This document shows positions 9,696-18,800 of a DNA stretch of 37,049 nucleotides, in pieces (position 1 is the first letter of the stretch; each line of letters opens with the position of its first letter). The position numbers were made by a program, and so were the translations under genes. The notes under the pieces were generated by a model that worked only from the letters and a program-made list of their open reading frames with translations, did not search any database and was not told the DNA's origin. Source of the stretch: Aphodosoma sp051870875 (lineage in GTDB: Bacteria; Bacteroidota; Bacteroidia; Bacteroidales; Paludibacteraceae); contig JBJECG010000035.1 of NCBI GenBank assembly GCA_051870875.1, positions 1-37,049 of the forward strand. The letters run 5' to 3'.

Positions 9696-9847
9696 AAATG
9701 TTTAAAAAAAATAGTTAGTAATTATTTAATAGTTAATTTATCCAATCTATAACAACCAGTACACAAACTCATACATGCACCGGTCTCTCGCCGTATAATC
9801 TACCCATTACACCAGATCCACACACTTACAATACGGCATAAGTTTTG

Positions 9848-9879
9848 CAAAGGTACGTTATTTTCCCTATAACGGCAAA
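9848..9879 (-). promoter_or_regulatory. Consensus Bacteroidota promoter for sdhCAB
   Basis: Read on the minus strand: TTTG (9879-9876), 20 nt, then TACCTTTG (9855-9848). This exactly matches the TTTG-n19-21-TAnnTTTG consensus. Predicted initiation is near 9841, giving a 5' leader of about 145 nt before sdhC. Confidence 0.85.
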
Positions 9880-9990
9880 CAATTTAGAGAAATTTTTCCA
9901 CAATCGAGAATGTACGTTCAGAAAAGCATCCTCATCAACGAATCAAACTTTCCAGTTCTCCAAAACAATGACTAAAAACCGTTTCAGATC

Positions 9991-11274
9991 CTATCTGTTG
10001 CTTATTATGGAGTGATACCCCACCAACCGGTCATAACGTGCGCCAAATGGTCTGTAATAGAGGTAAGTATCATATCTGTTGCTCGACTGCCAGAATCCGC
10101 CTTCGGTAGACAGAAGTGTAAATGCACCGGTTTTCTCAGACTTCAAAGCATACACAAAATTATATCCCCCTTGTTTAAGTAACAGTGAAGAATGATACGC
10201 TTTTGACTCCAAATCATAAATCATCTTGCTGCCGTCATTCATCCCGTTGCCGGTCAGACAGCCGAGCAGATACATTTCACCCTCAATATAAGGATAATCA
10301 TGAGGATAATAAAAATGCACCCACATATAATCCGCTTCAATTTCAGGATATGGATTGCCTTGCAGATTAATGACATAATCCCCAAAAGCATCGTGACCGT
10401 AAACATCCTTCACATATACACGTTCGCCCGACGGTTCCAGTACCACCTGATACTCCCCATTGTCAAACTCAATGTGGTCAATACCGGCACCATAAGTGTA
10501 ACGACTCGAAAAATCGATGCTCCGGTATTGATTGCCGGCTTCAAAAACCAAATCGAGAGTATTTCCATACAACAAAGAATGTCCATTTACATATGTAGGC
10601 CGACGTATCAGACGTTCATTGTCAGTTCTCCCATTCTGCCTTACAAGCAATGTAAAATCAGTTACCGGCTGTAGAGCCTGCAATTCGTCTATTCCTGCTT
10701 CTATCTCAAGTTGCTGGTATGCACCGTTGAGTTCCTTCATCGTTGCCCCAGACACAGACGCTGCGAACGAAGCCATTGATTCCACGACAGAAAAACAGGC
10801 ACATGCCACAATTCCATCATCGAAATCATTGTCACGGGCTATAAGCACGGCATAGTTTCCACTTACAACAAGAGAGACATCATCGTTAGGCAAGGAAAAG
10901 GAATAGTGGATATAGTTGACAGTTGTATTGACAGAATAGTCGTAATTGTCAATGACATTGCTGTCAAACCCATCAAGATACTCCATTCCGCTCAACTCAG
11001 ATGCCGACCAATCGGCATTACAATGGATAATTCTATAGTAAAACGATGAATTTTCGTAACTTAACTCGTCAAAAGATATGGATACATAATCGGTACTGCC
11101 CAACTCCACAACAGGCACAGTCATCGGCTCTCCGTTGAAAAGCACCTGCAATGTTTTGATTCGATCGGAAAAAACAGCAGTCGTATAGTCGGCTGCGAAT
11201 GACGGGACAAGGCTTGACGATGCTACAATAATCATCATAAACCACTTAAAACCAACACAAAATATTCTTTTCAT
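9991..11274 (-). CDS. DUF5103 protein (type IX secretion plug-domain family)
   Basis: A protein of about 427 residues starting MKRIFCVGFKWFMMIIVASS, a signal peptide that ends near SFAA. An ATG two codons upstream (11280) is an alternative start. Diagnostic DUF5103 features are an N-terminal beta domain with YYRIIHCNADWSASELSGMEYLDGF (described in parts), GNYAVLIARDND in the middle, and a C-terminal half with YNFVYALKSE and NRYDTYLYYRPFGARYDRLVG. The family includes the protein that plugs the type IX secretion translocon (family knowledge). It stands alone here, between the sdh promoter and rarA. Membership is clear; the exact role is inferred. Confidence 0.85.
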   Translation of the reverse strand: MKRIFCVGFKWFMMIIVASSSLVPSFAADYTTAVFSDRIKTLQVLFNGEPMTVPVVELGSTDYVSISFDELSYENSSFYYRIIHCNADWSASELSGMEYLDGFDSNVIDNYDYSVNTTVNYIHYSFSLPNDDVSLVVSGNYAVLIARDNDFDDGIVACACFSVVESMASFAASVSGATMKELNGAYQQLEIEAGIDELQALQPVTDFTLLVRQNGRTDNERLIRRPTYVNGHSLLYGNTLDLVFEAGNQYRSIDFSSRYTYGAGIDHIEFDNGEYQVVLEPSGERVYVKDVYGHDAFGDYVINLQGNPYPEIEADYMWVHFYYPHDYPYIEGEMYLLGCLTGNGMNDGSKMIYDLESKAYHSSLLLKQGGYNFVYALKSEKTGAFTLLSTEGGFWQSSNRYDTYLYYRPFGARYDRLVGYHSIISNR

Positions 11275-11280
11275 AAACAA

Positions 11281-11585
11281 ATCAACTTATACAAACCATA
11301 CCGACCGACAAACACCACATCGCCCAACAAAAATACACCAAATAAACCATACAAAAAACAGTTATCACTACAAAATCAACAACAAGCTGTATCAACCCGC
11401 AAAAACTCACTTAAAACCACACAAAACACCCATCGTATCAAACACATAATCCAAAAGTGCAAATTACGAACAAACGCCCTTATTTTTCCGCATCGTTCCA
11501 CACCTATCAAAATACATATTCCATCCTACACAAAACCACCCAAACAAAATCTGCCATTACCCCTTCACGCACTCCATTTTTTACG
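11281..11585. other. Gene-free divergent intergenic region
   Basis: AT- and CA-rich sequence between the DUF5103 gene (leftward) and rarA (rightward). The rarA frame stays open back to 11457, but the residues there show no conservation pattern and the promoter at 11586 lies inside it, so this part is taken as untranslated. No RNA gene or repeat is visible. Confidence 0.5.
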
Positions 11586-11593
11586 TACCTTTG
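11586..11593 (+). promoter_or_regulatory. -7 promoter element of rarA
   Basis: TACCTTTG on the plus strand, 35 bp before the chosen rarA ATG (11628). The -33 TTTG is not well conserved. Its position supports the downstream start codon over the longer open frame. Confidence 0.6.
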
Positions 11594-11627
11594 CATTCGG
11601 AAAAACCAAAACTCTTCCTCATTAACC

Positions 11628-12890
11628 ATGCAACCATTAGCCGAACGCCTTCGTCCACGCACATTGAACGATTACATCGGACAGCAACACCTTGTCGGAC
11701 CCGGTGCAGTACTCCGCAATATGATTGAAAGCCGACAACTTTCATCATTCATACTTTGGGGGCCTCCCGGTGTAGGCAAGACTACGCTTGCCAAGATAAT
11801 AGCCTCGCAGCTCGACCGCCCGTTTTTCACACTCAGCGCAGTGACATCCGGAGTCAAGGACGTTCGCGAAGTAATAGAAAAGGCGAAAAAAACGGGATTC
11901 TTCACACAAGCCAACGCCATACTGTTTATCGATGAGATACACAGATTCAGCAAATCGCAGCAGGATTCGCTGCTCGGAGCCGTAGAAGACGGTACAGTGA
12001 CATTGATAGGAGCGACAACAGAAAACCCGTCATTTGAGGTTATCACCCCACTCCTGTCGCGATGCCAAGTATACGTGCTGAAATCATTGGAAAAAGAGGA
12101 CTTGGAAATACTTACCAATAAGGCAATAACAACGGATGTTGAGTTGAGCAAACGCAATATCAAAGTTGAGGAAAACGAAGCCCTGTTCCGCTATTCGGGA
12201 GGAGACGCTCGCAAACTGCTGAACATATTAGAAATAGTGGCCAACTCACAGCCATCGGGTGACGTGGTGATAACCAATGATCTGGTAACAGCCCGGCTGC
12301 AACAAAACCCCTTGGCATACGACAAGAACGGAGAACTTCATTACGACATAATCTCAGCATTCATAAAAAGCATAAGAGGGTCGGACCCAAATGCCGCCAT
12401 ATATTGGCTGGCGCGGATGATAGCAGCCGGAGAAGACCCAAAATTCATAGCACGGAGACTGGTGATTTCGGCAGCAGAAGATATAGGGCTGGCCAATCCC
12501 AACGCCCTTCTGATAGCCAACGCCTGCTTCGATACCATACATAAAATAGGATGGCCTGAGGGGCGCATTCCATTGGCAGAAGCGACTATATATTTAGCCA
12601 CCAGCCCGAAAAGCAACTCGGCCTACCTTGCCATAGATGAGGCACTGCAATTGGTGGAACGAACTGGAAACCAAACGGTACCCTTGCATCTGCGCAATGC
12701 CCCCACGAAGTTGCTAAAAGACCTGAATTACGGAGCAGAATACAAGTATGCACATGACTTTCCAAACCATTTTGTAGCACAGCAGTATCTGCCTGAATCA
12801 TTGTCCGGACAGAAAATATGGCATCCGCAACCAAATCCTGCAGAGCAGAAAATGGCAGATCTTATGCGACACCTTTGGGGTGAAATATGA
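11628..12890 (+). CDS. rarA: Replication-associated recombination protein A (AAA+ ATPase)
   Basis: About 420 residues from ATG at 11628, beginning MQPLAERLRPRTLNDYIGQQ. The frame stays open 171 bp further upstream, but a TACCTTTG promoter element lies in that extension, and RarA/MgsA/WRNIP1 proteins start at this point. Motifs: Walker A GPPGVGKTT, Walker B AILFIDEIHRF, sensor 1 GATTENPSF, and a C-terminal clamp-loader-like domain (AEDIGLANPNAL, SPKSNSAYLAIDEAL). RarA acts at stalled replication forks and tetramerises. It is the only plus-strand gene in this part of the window and converges on the methyltransferase with 15 bp between stops. Confidence 0.95.
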   Translation: MQPLAERLRPRTLNDYIGQQHLVGPGAVLRNMIESRQLSSFILWGPPGVGKTTLAKIIASQLDRPFFTLSAVTSGVKDVREVIEKAKKTGFFTQANAILFIDEIHRFSKSQQDSLLGAVEDGTVTLIGATTENPSFEVITPLLSRCQVYVLKSLEKEDLEILTNKAITTDVELSKRNIKVEENEALFRYSGGDARKLLNILEIVANSQPSGDVVITNDLVTARLQQNPLAYDKNGELHYDIISAFIKSIRGSDPNAAIYWLARMIAAGEDPKFIARRLVISAAEDIGLANPNALLIANACFDTIHKIGWPEGRIPLAEATIYLATSPKSNSAYLAIDEALQLVERTGNQTVPLHLRNAPTKLLKDLNYGAEYKYAHDFPNHFVAQQYLPESLSGQKIWHPQPNPAEQKMADLMRHLWGEI

Positions 12891-12905
12891 CACAACCTGA
12901 TAAAA

Positions 12906-14234
12906 TCAAAAACGTATGCGCCACGGTGACGGATACAGATTGTTGCACCTATTTCCGACATTCTTGACCCAACCAAGCGGTACATCGCAGTAAGTCACCA
13001 ACAAAAAACCCTTAGGACTATCCGGCAGACAAAGAGCTTCCGTCCGAAGATATGCGATGGCAACATCGTAATCTATGTCAACGGCAGCAAATCTGTCACG
13101 GTCAAGCATTTCAGACATTGCCAAAGCTTGATGAGGTACAAAATCACGGCCTTTCTGTACTGCAACGGCTATCCCCGCCGACATGACATTGAGTTTCCCA
13201 AGCAAGTAGATAATTTCAACCTGATGTGCCGCAGGAATAGCATATACGGTATCAGAACGTAGAATAGAAGCAAAACATTCAGGCTCAGAAATCCAGTTGA
13301 GAAAGGAATCGTTGCTTTCGGACATGCGTTTTGGCAATCTGAAACGCGGACGCACCCAAAAAGAATCGGGTTTGCGAAGCACGGCCATGAAAAGACCTTC
13401 GCCACGAGTACGATGCGGCATAAACCGATAACCCAGGTCAGTGACTAAAATATTCCAATCGGCATCTACCGCCAACGGTAGGTATTCAGCACCATAATTA
13501 TCAATAAGCCACCGAATGTTTTCCTCATTTTCAAGACGATTGTAAGTACATGTACTATAAATCAATACTCCACCCGGGCGAAGAACCTGCCACGCGGAAT
13601 GCAATATCTGCCGCTGGCGGGCGACACATTTTTCCACATTTTCGGGCGACCACTCCGCCACCGCCTTTTCATCTTTACGAAACATACCTTCGCCAGAACA
13701 GGGAGCATCGACACAGACGGCATCGAACAACTCGCCAAGACACTCAAAATGCTGCGGGGCATTGTTAGTGACAACGGTATTCGGACGCCCCCATTTAATC
13801 ATGTTTTCGAGAAGAATATGCGCTCGTTGCGGTACATATTCGTTTGACACGAGCAGTGCATCATTTGCAAGGAAGTCATTGATCAGAGTGGATTTGCCAC
13901 CAGGAGCAGCGCACATATCGAGTACAACGGAATGAGTGCCGACATACTGCGACAACGCCTGACAGAGAAACATGGACGAGGCTTCCTGCACATAATAACA
14001 ACCGGCATGCAGGAACGGGTCAGACGTAAACCGCGGACGCTTGGCAAGAAATCTGCCTTTGTAGCACCAAGGCACTGGTTCCAAATCATCGTACCGGTTG
14101 TCAAACGGCTTGATATTGAGTCTGACACTCGTCACCGGTTCATATGACAGAGCATCAAGGAAAACAGTCAGATCTTCACCCAATACGGGGCGCACCATAT
14201 CTATAAATTCACTGGGAAATGACGTATGTATCAT
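12906..14234 (-). CDS. rRNA cytosine-C5 methyltransferase, RsmF/NOL1-NOP2-Sun family
   Basis: A 442-residue protein. SAM site VLDMCAAPGGKSTLINDF; catalytic motif IV FDAVCVDAPCSGEGMFRKDE; motif VI VLIYSTCTYNRLENEENI with the second Cys. The N-terminal RNA-recognition portion begins FPSEFIDMVRPVLGED, and a C-terminal PUA-like region ends with LLVTYCDVPLGWVKNVGNRC. This order matches RsmF (YebU)-like enzymes that make m5C in 16S rRNA. The exact target cytosine cannot be read from sequence. It converges with rarA. Confidence 0.9.
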   Translation of the reverse strand: MIHTSFPSEFIDMVRPVLGEDLTVFLDALSYEPVTSVRLNIKPFDNRYDDLEPVPWCYKGRFLAKRPRFTSDPFLHAGCYYVQEASSMFLCQALSQYVGTHSVVLDMCAAPGGKSTLINDFLANDALLVSNEYVPQRAHILLENMIKWGRPNTVVTNNAPQHFECLGELFDAVCVDAPCSGEGMFRKDEKAVAEWSPENVEKCVARQRQILHSAWQVLRPGGVLIYSTCTYNRLENEENIRWLIDNYGAEYLPLAVDADWNILVTDLGYRFMPHRTRGEGLFMAVLRKPDSFWVRPRFRLPKRMSESNDSFLNWISEPECFASILRSDTVYAIPAAHQVEIIYLLGKLNVMSAGIAVAVQKGRDFVPHQALAMSEMLDRDRFAAVDIDYDVAIAYLRTEALCLPDSPKGFLLVTYCDVPLGWVKNVGNRCNNLYPSPWRIRF

Positions 14235-14447
14235 AGCTGTAATAGTATAAATCGAACAATCATCAATTTCAAATGATCAGTGTCCAGCAAACAAACACAA
14301 AAATGATTATCAATACATATCACATCAACAAGCCCAATTATCATAAACCCAACGGAATATCAATATATTATTGATAATTTGAGAGGCTTTACCGGACAGC
14401 AACATCTTCAGATATTACAGCCTAATCCCTATACAACAACTGTTCAG

Positions 14448-15110
14448 TCAGCGCATGTCATTGACCTGCACTCCAGGGTAACGGGAAACATCGAATGTAA
14501 AGAAAGATCTGTCAACCTCCACTTCATCGAACATATCCCATTCGAGAGACAAACGGTCGCCGTTACGTTGCCACATCGTCATCTTCTGAGGCAACCCAGT
14601 AGTCTGACTTATCTTGAATGTTATCTTAAAGAAGTCACTGTTGTTCGGATCATACGGAAAGAAATTTATTACATCAAACCCATCTTCCTGATCGGTTGAC
14701 ATATTTATACGGTGACGCTCCATATAATGCTCTATCATCATCATGGGATTGCTCTCGAACAACTCATCACGTCCAGGTTCGGATATTGTCACTTCGTTGT
14801 TTGCCGCCATATATACCCATTGGGTAAGGCCATCGTACTTGGTTTCGATACCATTCATCTCCACCCTAAACAAAAGATTGTCAATAGTTATATCACCCTT
14901 ATTTACGATAGTCGACTCTGTCTCTGCCGTATAATATACGAAAGCGAAACGTGCCTTATACGCTTTCTTTTTCAGTTTTGAAACAGCCTTACGGGCTATA
15001 CGCTCGGCAGTGGGATTGTTTTTGGTATTTGCAGGTGTAAACTTCTGTGCAGTAATATCTGGCACAGTGATGCACAAGCACAAAACGAATAATACAATAA
15101 AATTTTTCAT
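14448..15110 (-). CDS. LolA-like outer-membrane lipoprotein carrier protein
   Basis: A 220-residue protein with signal peptide MKNFIVLFVLCLCITVPDITA. Mature-region features are typical of the Bacteroidota LolA-like family: ARKAVSKLKKKAYKARFAF, GDITIDNLLFRVEMNGIETKYDGLTQWVY (in parts), NPMMMIEHY, and an unclosed half-barrel with KMTMWQRNGDRLSLEW. LolA carries lipoproteins across the periplasm to the outer membrane. It overlaps the ftsK stop by 4 bp (ATGA at 15107-15110), so the two are translationally coupled, an arrangement I recognise as common in Bacteroidales. Confidence 0.85.
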   Translation of the reverse strand: MKNFIVLFVLCLCITVPDITAQKFTPANTKNNPTAERIARKAVSKLKKKAYKARFAFVYYTAETESTIVNKGDITIDNLLFRVEMNGIETKYDGLTQWVYMAANNEVTISEPGRDELFESNPMMMIEHYMERHRINMSTDQEDGFDVINFFPYDPNNSDFFKITFKISQTTGLPQKMTMWQRNGDRLSLEWDMFDEVEVDRSFFTFDVSRYPGVQVNDMR

Positions 15111-17608
15111 CGTAAAGAAGTTAATAGTTGTTCGAGTTCATAGTCAGTTTGTATAATCACTTCACGTGGTTTACTGCCCCGGGCAGGGCCTACCACACCA
15201 GCGACCTCCAACTGGTCCATAATACGCCCGGCGCGGTTGAAGCCTATTTCAAATTTTCGCTGGATATTGCTTGTAGAGCCTTGCTGCGAACTGACCACAT
15301 AACGGGCCACTTCTTCGAAATACGGGTCACGCTTGGCCAAGTCGACACCGGACAAATCATTTTCTTCACCAGCCACGTCAGGTTCCGGCAATTCAAAAGC
15401 TGACGGATACCCTTGTTGCTGACTTATATAGTCAACAATCAACTCAACCTCAGGAGTGTCAACAAAAGCACATTGCACACGCACCGGGGCTTCACCTTTG
15501 GAAAACAACATATCGCCACGTCCGATCAACTGCTCGGCTCCCGGGCCATCGAGAATTGTCTTTGAATCGATACCGCTCGACACCTTGAATGCTATACGGG
15601 CAGGGAAATTGGCTTTGATAATGCCGGTGATGATATTGACCGACGGACGCTGTGTGGCAATAATCATGTGAATACCAACGGCACGCGCCAACTGGGCAAT
15701 ACGCGCAATAGGCAGCTCCACTTCCTTGCCGGCAGTCATTATCAGATCGCCGAACTCATCGACAACAACCACAATATACGGCAAATACTTATGTCCTTTC
15801 AGCGGGTTGAGACGCCGCGATATAAATTTCTCATTATACTCCTTGATATTCCGGACACGAGCCAGTTTCAGCAAATCGTATCTGGCATCCATTTCCTTAC
15901 AAAGGGAACTGAGTGTCTCCACGACTTTGCTTGTATCGGTTATGACAGGTTCATCGGCATCTGGTATCTTTGCAAGGAAATGACGTTCGATTTCACTATA
16001 GATGTTGAGTTCAACCTTTTTGGGGTCAACAAAAACGAATTTCAGTTGAGAAGGATGTTTTTTATATAGCAGGGATGTAATAATAGCATTCAATCCGACC
16101 GATTTACCCTGACCGGTGGCACCGGCAACCAACAAATGCGGCATCTTGGCCAGGTCAAAAGTAAACACTTCATTGGTAATGGTCCGCCCCAAAGCAACCG
16201 GGAGATCATAATCTGCCTCCTGGAATTTTTTGGATTTGATAATACTGTGCATGCTCACAATACGAGGATTGGCATTAGGCACTTCAATACCGACAGTACC
16301 TTTTCCAGGCATGGGGGCTATTATACGAATACCTTTAGCGGAAAGCTTCATCATGAGATCCGCTTCCAGATTCTTGATTTTCGAAATCCGCACACCCTCT
16401 TCAGGCACTATCTCATAAAGGGTAATGGTAGGGCCCACCGTTTCGAATATTTTTTTTATGCCGATACCAAAACTGCCGAGTACAGTTATTATCTTACGCT
16501 GGTTGGCCTCCTGTTCCTCTTTGGTGACAGTCTGGGTAGCAGGGTAATCTTTCAACAAATCGAAAGTAGGATAACGGTAGAACGACAAATCGAGTGTCGG
16601 GTCATACGGTTCGAGGTTTTCATCTACCTGTTCATCCTCTCCGGCAGGAATACTTTCAACAACAGCTATTTCTTCCGGATGTCCTTTGCCGTCAACTGCA
16701 TTGTCACTATCCTGATGATATCCGGCATCATTGACAATAGTTTCTTTCGCCTCACCTGGCACAGATACAATCTCAATTTCATTTTCAGTATCCGACTCAT
16801 CAGTTATCGGAGCGGAAATGACCTCTATTTCCACCTTCTCCACATTTGTACCATTGTCTTTAGCGTTGTCATCAACCCATTCCTCAGGGACTATATTGTC
16901 ACCTATACGCACAGCCCCGCCACTTTCACCGGCAGTACCAGTCGCGTCTCCATCAGGATTACCGGAAGCGGATTTATGCCTGAATGCAAACGGAACTGCC
17001 GACCCAATCCTGTTTTTCGACTTGAAAAGACGCTGTATGGCAGGAATAGTACGGCTGAATGCAAACACAGAAAAAACGACAAACAAACCCAGTATGACAA
17101 AAAAAGTACCCGGTATGCCGATATCGGCTATCAGACAGTCTGACAAATATGCGCCATAAGCTCCGCCAATACCAAGGAATGAACTGTCTAACAGCCCCCC
17201 CAAAAAGAAATCGAACATAAGAGGCGCCCATGCCACGAACAGCAGAGGAAAGAGAATATATTTCCACAACTTTCCGGACGATGACACTTTGATCAGCCGG
17301 AAAGTAACAGCGTACAATGGCACAAGAAGCGCAAGAACGGATATTCCAAAACCATCATTGACAAGACGCTCGGCAATGACGGCACCGGTCACACCCGTCC
17401 AGTTGGTAATCTGACGTTTCATTTCATCCCGAGACACGCCATCGGCAAGCACTATGCTCTGATCCTGCGCTCCAGTAAAAAAGAATGACACCAAAGCCAA
17501 TGTCAGATACAACGAAACAAAAAACAGTATAATTCCTACAGCAAAAGCGAACCGTTCGTCATGGAACAGAACCGATACCTTACCCTGTTTTTTTGTCTTT
17601 TTCGCCAT
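15107..17608 (-). CDS. ftsK: DNA translocase FtsK/SpoIIIE
   Basis: About 833 residues from MAKKTKKQGKVSV; an open extension to 17644 is less likely. Four N-terminal membrane spans (about residues 20-190) anchor it at the septum, followed by an acidic linker rich in Glu and Asp. The motor has an alpha domain (FGIGIKKIFETVGPTITLYEI), Walker A GATGQGKSVGLNAII and Walker B YIVVVVDEFGDLIM. The C-terminal gamma winged helix, with SQQGSTSNIQRKFEIGFNRA, reads polar DNA motifs and activates dif resolution. It pumps chromosome termini during division. It is coupled to the downstream lolA-like gene. Confidence 0.96.
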   Translation of the reverse strand: MAKKTKKQGKVSVLFHDERFAFAVGIILFFVSLYLTLALVSFFFTGAQDQSIVLADGVSRDEMKRQITNWTGVTGAVIAERLVNDGFGISVLALLVPLYAVTFRLIKVSSSGKLWKYILFPLLFVAWAPLMFDFFLGGLLDSSFLGIGGAYGAYLSDCLIADIGIPGTFFVILGLFVVFSVFAFSRTIPAIQRLFKSKNRIGSAVPFAFRHKSASGNPDGDATGTAGESGGAVRIGDNIVPEEWVDDNAKDNGTNVEKVEIEVISAPITDESDTENEIEIVSVPGEAKETIVNDAGYHQDSDNAVDGKGHPEEIAVVESIPAGEDEQVDENLEPYDPTLDLSFYRYPTFDLLKDYPATQTVTKEEQEANQRKIITVLGSFGIGIKKIFETVGPTITLYEIVPEEGVRISKIKNLEADLMMKLSAKGIRIIAPMPGKGTVGIEVPNANPRIVSMHSIIKSKKFQEADYDLPVALGRTITNEVFTFDLAKMPHLLVAGATGQGKSVGLNAIITSLLYKKHPSQLKFVFVDPKKVELNIYSEIERHFLAKIPDADEPVITDTSKVVETLSSLCKEMDARYDLLKLARVRNIKEYNEKFISRRLNPLKGHKYLPYIVVVVDEFGDLIMTAGKEVELPIARIAQLARAVGIHMIIATQRPSVNIITGIIKANFPARIAFKVSSGIDSKTILDGPGAEQLIGRGDMLFSKGEAPVRVQCAFVDTPEVELIVDYISQQQGYPSAFELPEPDVAGEENDLSGVDLAKRDPYFEEVARYVVSSQQGSTSNIQRKFEIGFNRAGRIMDQLEVAGVVGPARGSKPREVIIQTDYELEQLLTSLR

Positions 17609-17820
17609 AGAAAACAAATACCAAAAACTGTTATAATTTACCAATCATTAAGTAATCCACTAACGACAATCAATTTACATATTCAAGCAGCACAATTTAT
17701 CCAACTGCAATAAATTAATTTATCGTCTTGCCGGTGCTTTGGCACGTCAAACATGTCATATGTACAGCGAATAGCATCCGAAAGATAAAATTAAGTGATT
17801 TCGCGACTAATTTTTACAAA

Positions 17821-18777
17821 TTACGGATGTCCCGTCACCCCACAAGATTGTCTGCCAGCATCAGGACAAGATCCGCCGGACAACTCAAACTCAATGGTAG
17901 AATGAGAAATATCCAATGATGCCAACTCGGCCTTCAATGCGGATTTGATTTTTTCCAGTGCGGCAAAATCATCAATCTCGACATGCAATGTAATTGCAGT
18001 CTCGGTAGTGGAAATAGCCCATATATGTATATGATGCACTCCTTTCACTCCGTCAACAGCCAACAAACGAGCGGTCACCTCATCATAACTCACCATTTCC
18101 GGTGCAGCATCAAGCGACAGCCTCAGACTTTCGGACAGAAGATGCCATGTAGAGAACAAAATAACGGCGGCGATGACCAAACCGACAATAGGGTCAACAA
18201 CCGTCCATCCCGTATAGTTGATAACCAGACCAGAAACCAACACGCCAACTGAAACCAAAGTATCGGCAGCCATGTGGAGAAACGCACCACGCACATTGAG
18301 GTCGTGTTTCTGGTTTTTCATCAACAACCAAGCAGTCAATCCATTGATTAAAATACCGATGCCCGCAGTCCACGAAACGGCAATGCCATTGATATCCACC
18401 GGATTTGCAAACTTGTGAATACTCTCAATAACAATCACGCCTATAGCGACAAGCAATATTATGGCATTGAGCAACGATATCAGTACGGTACTTTTTCTGT
18501 AACCATAGGTAAATCGTTTTGTATCAGGTAGTTTAGATAATCGAAACGCTATCATTGAAAGCACCAGACCGAATACGTCGGAGAGATTATGTCCGGCATC
18601 GGACAACAGCCCCAACGAACCCTGCCATAAACCGACAGCTGCCTCAACAACCACAAAAATGATGTTGAGTGATATGGACACTATGAATACCGTATTAAGC
18701 GAACCGGTAATCTTCATACCGTGGTCGTGATGACGGCCACCATGAGCATGCATGTGAGTTTGACTATCGTTTGACAT
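17821..18777 (-). CDS. Cation diffusion facilitator (Zn/Co/Cd exporter)
   Basis: A 318-residue protein with a His-rich N-terminus (HMHAHGGRHHDHG), six membrane spans and the CDF metal sites SDAGHNLSD in span 2 and HMAADTLVSVG in span 5 (HxxxD). A cytoplasmic C-terminal domain follows (GVHHIHIWAISTTETAITLH). It exports divalent metals in exchange for protons, protecting the cytoplasm. The C-terminus adds a Cys-containing tail (GGSCPDAGRQSCGVTGHP) that might bind metal; that is inference. It begins 23 bp after the proS stop and is probably co-transcribed with it. Confidence 0.93.
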   Translation of the reverse strand: MSNDSQTHMHAHGGRHHDHGMKITGSLNTVFIVSISLNIIFVVVEAAVGLWQGSLGLLSDAGHNLSDVFGLVLSMIAFRLSKLPDTKRFTYGYRKSTVLISLLNAIILLVAIGVIVIESIHKFANPVDINGIAVSWTAGIGILINGLTAWLLMKNQKHDLNVRGAFLHMAADTLVSVGVLVSGLVINYTGWTVVDPIVGLVIAAVILFSTWHLLSESLRLSLDAAPEMVSYDEVTARLLAVDGVKGVHHIHIWAISTTETAITLHVEIDDFAALEKIKSALKAELASLDISHSTIEFELSGGSCPDAGRQSCGVTGHP

Positions 18778-18800
18778 CGATATACTGAACTAACATTGAA

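Noticed and set aside
16136..17143. 335-codon plus-strand frame opposite ftsK
   Set aside because: Antisense to the conserved FtsK linker and motor; no protein family seen.
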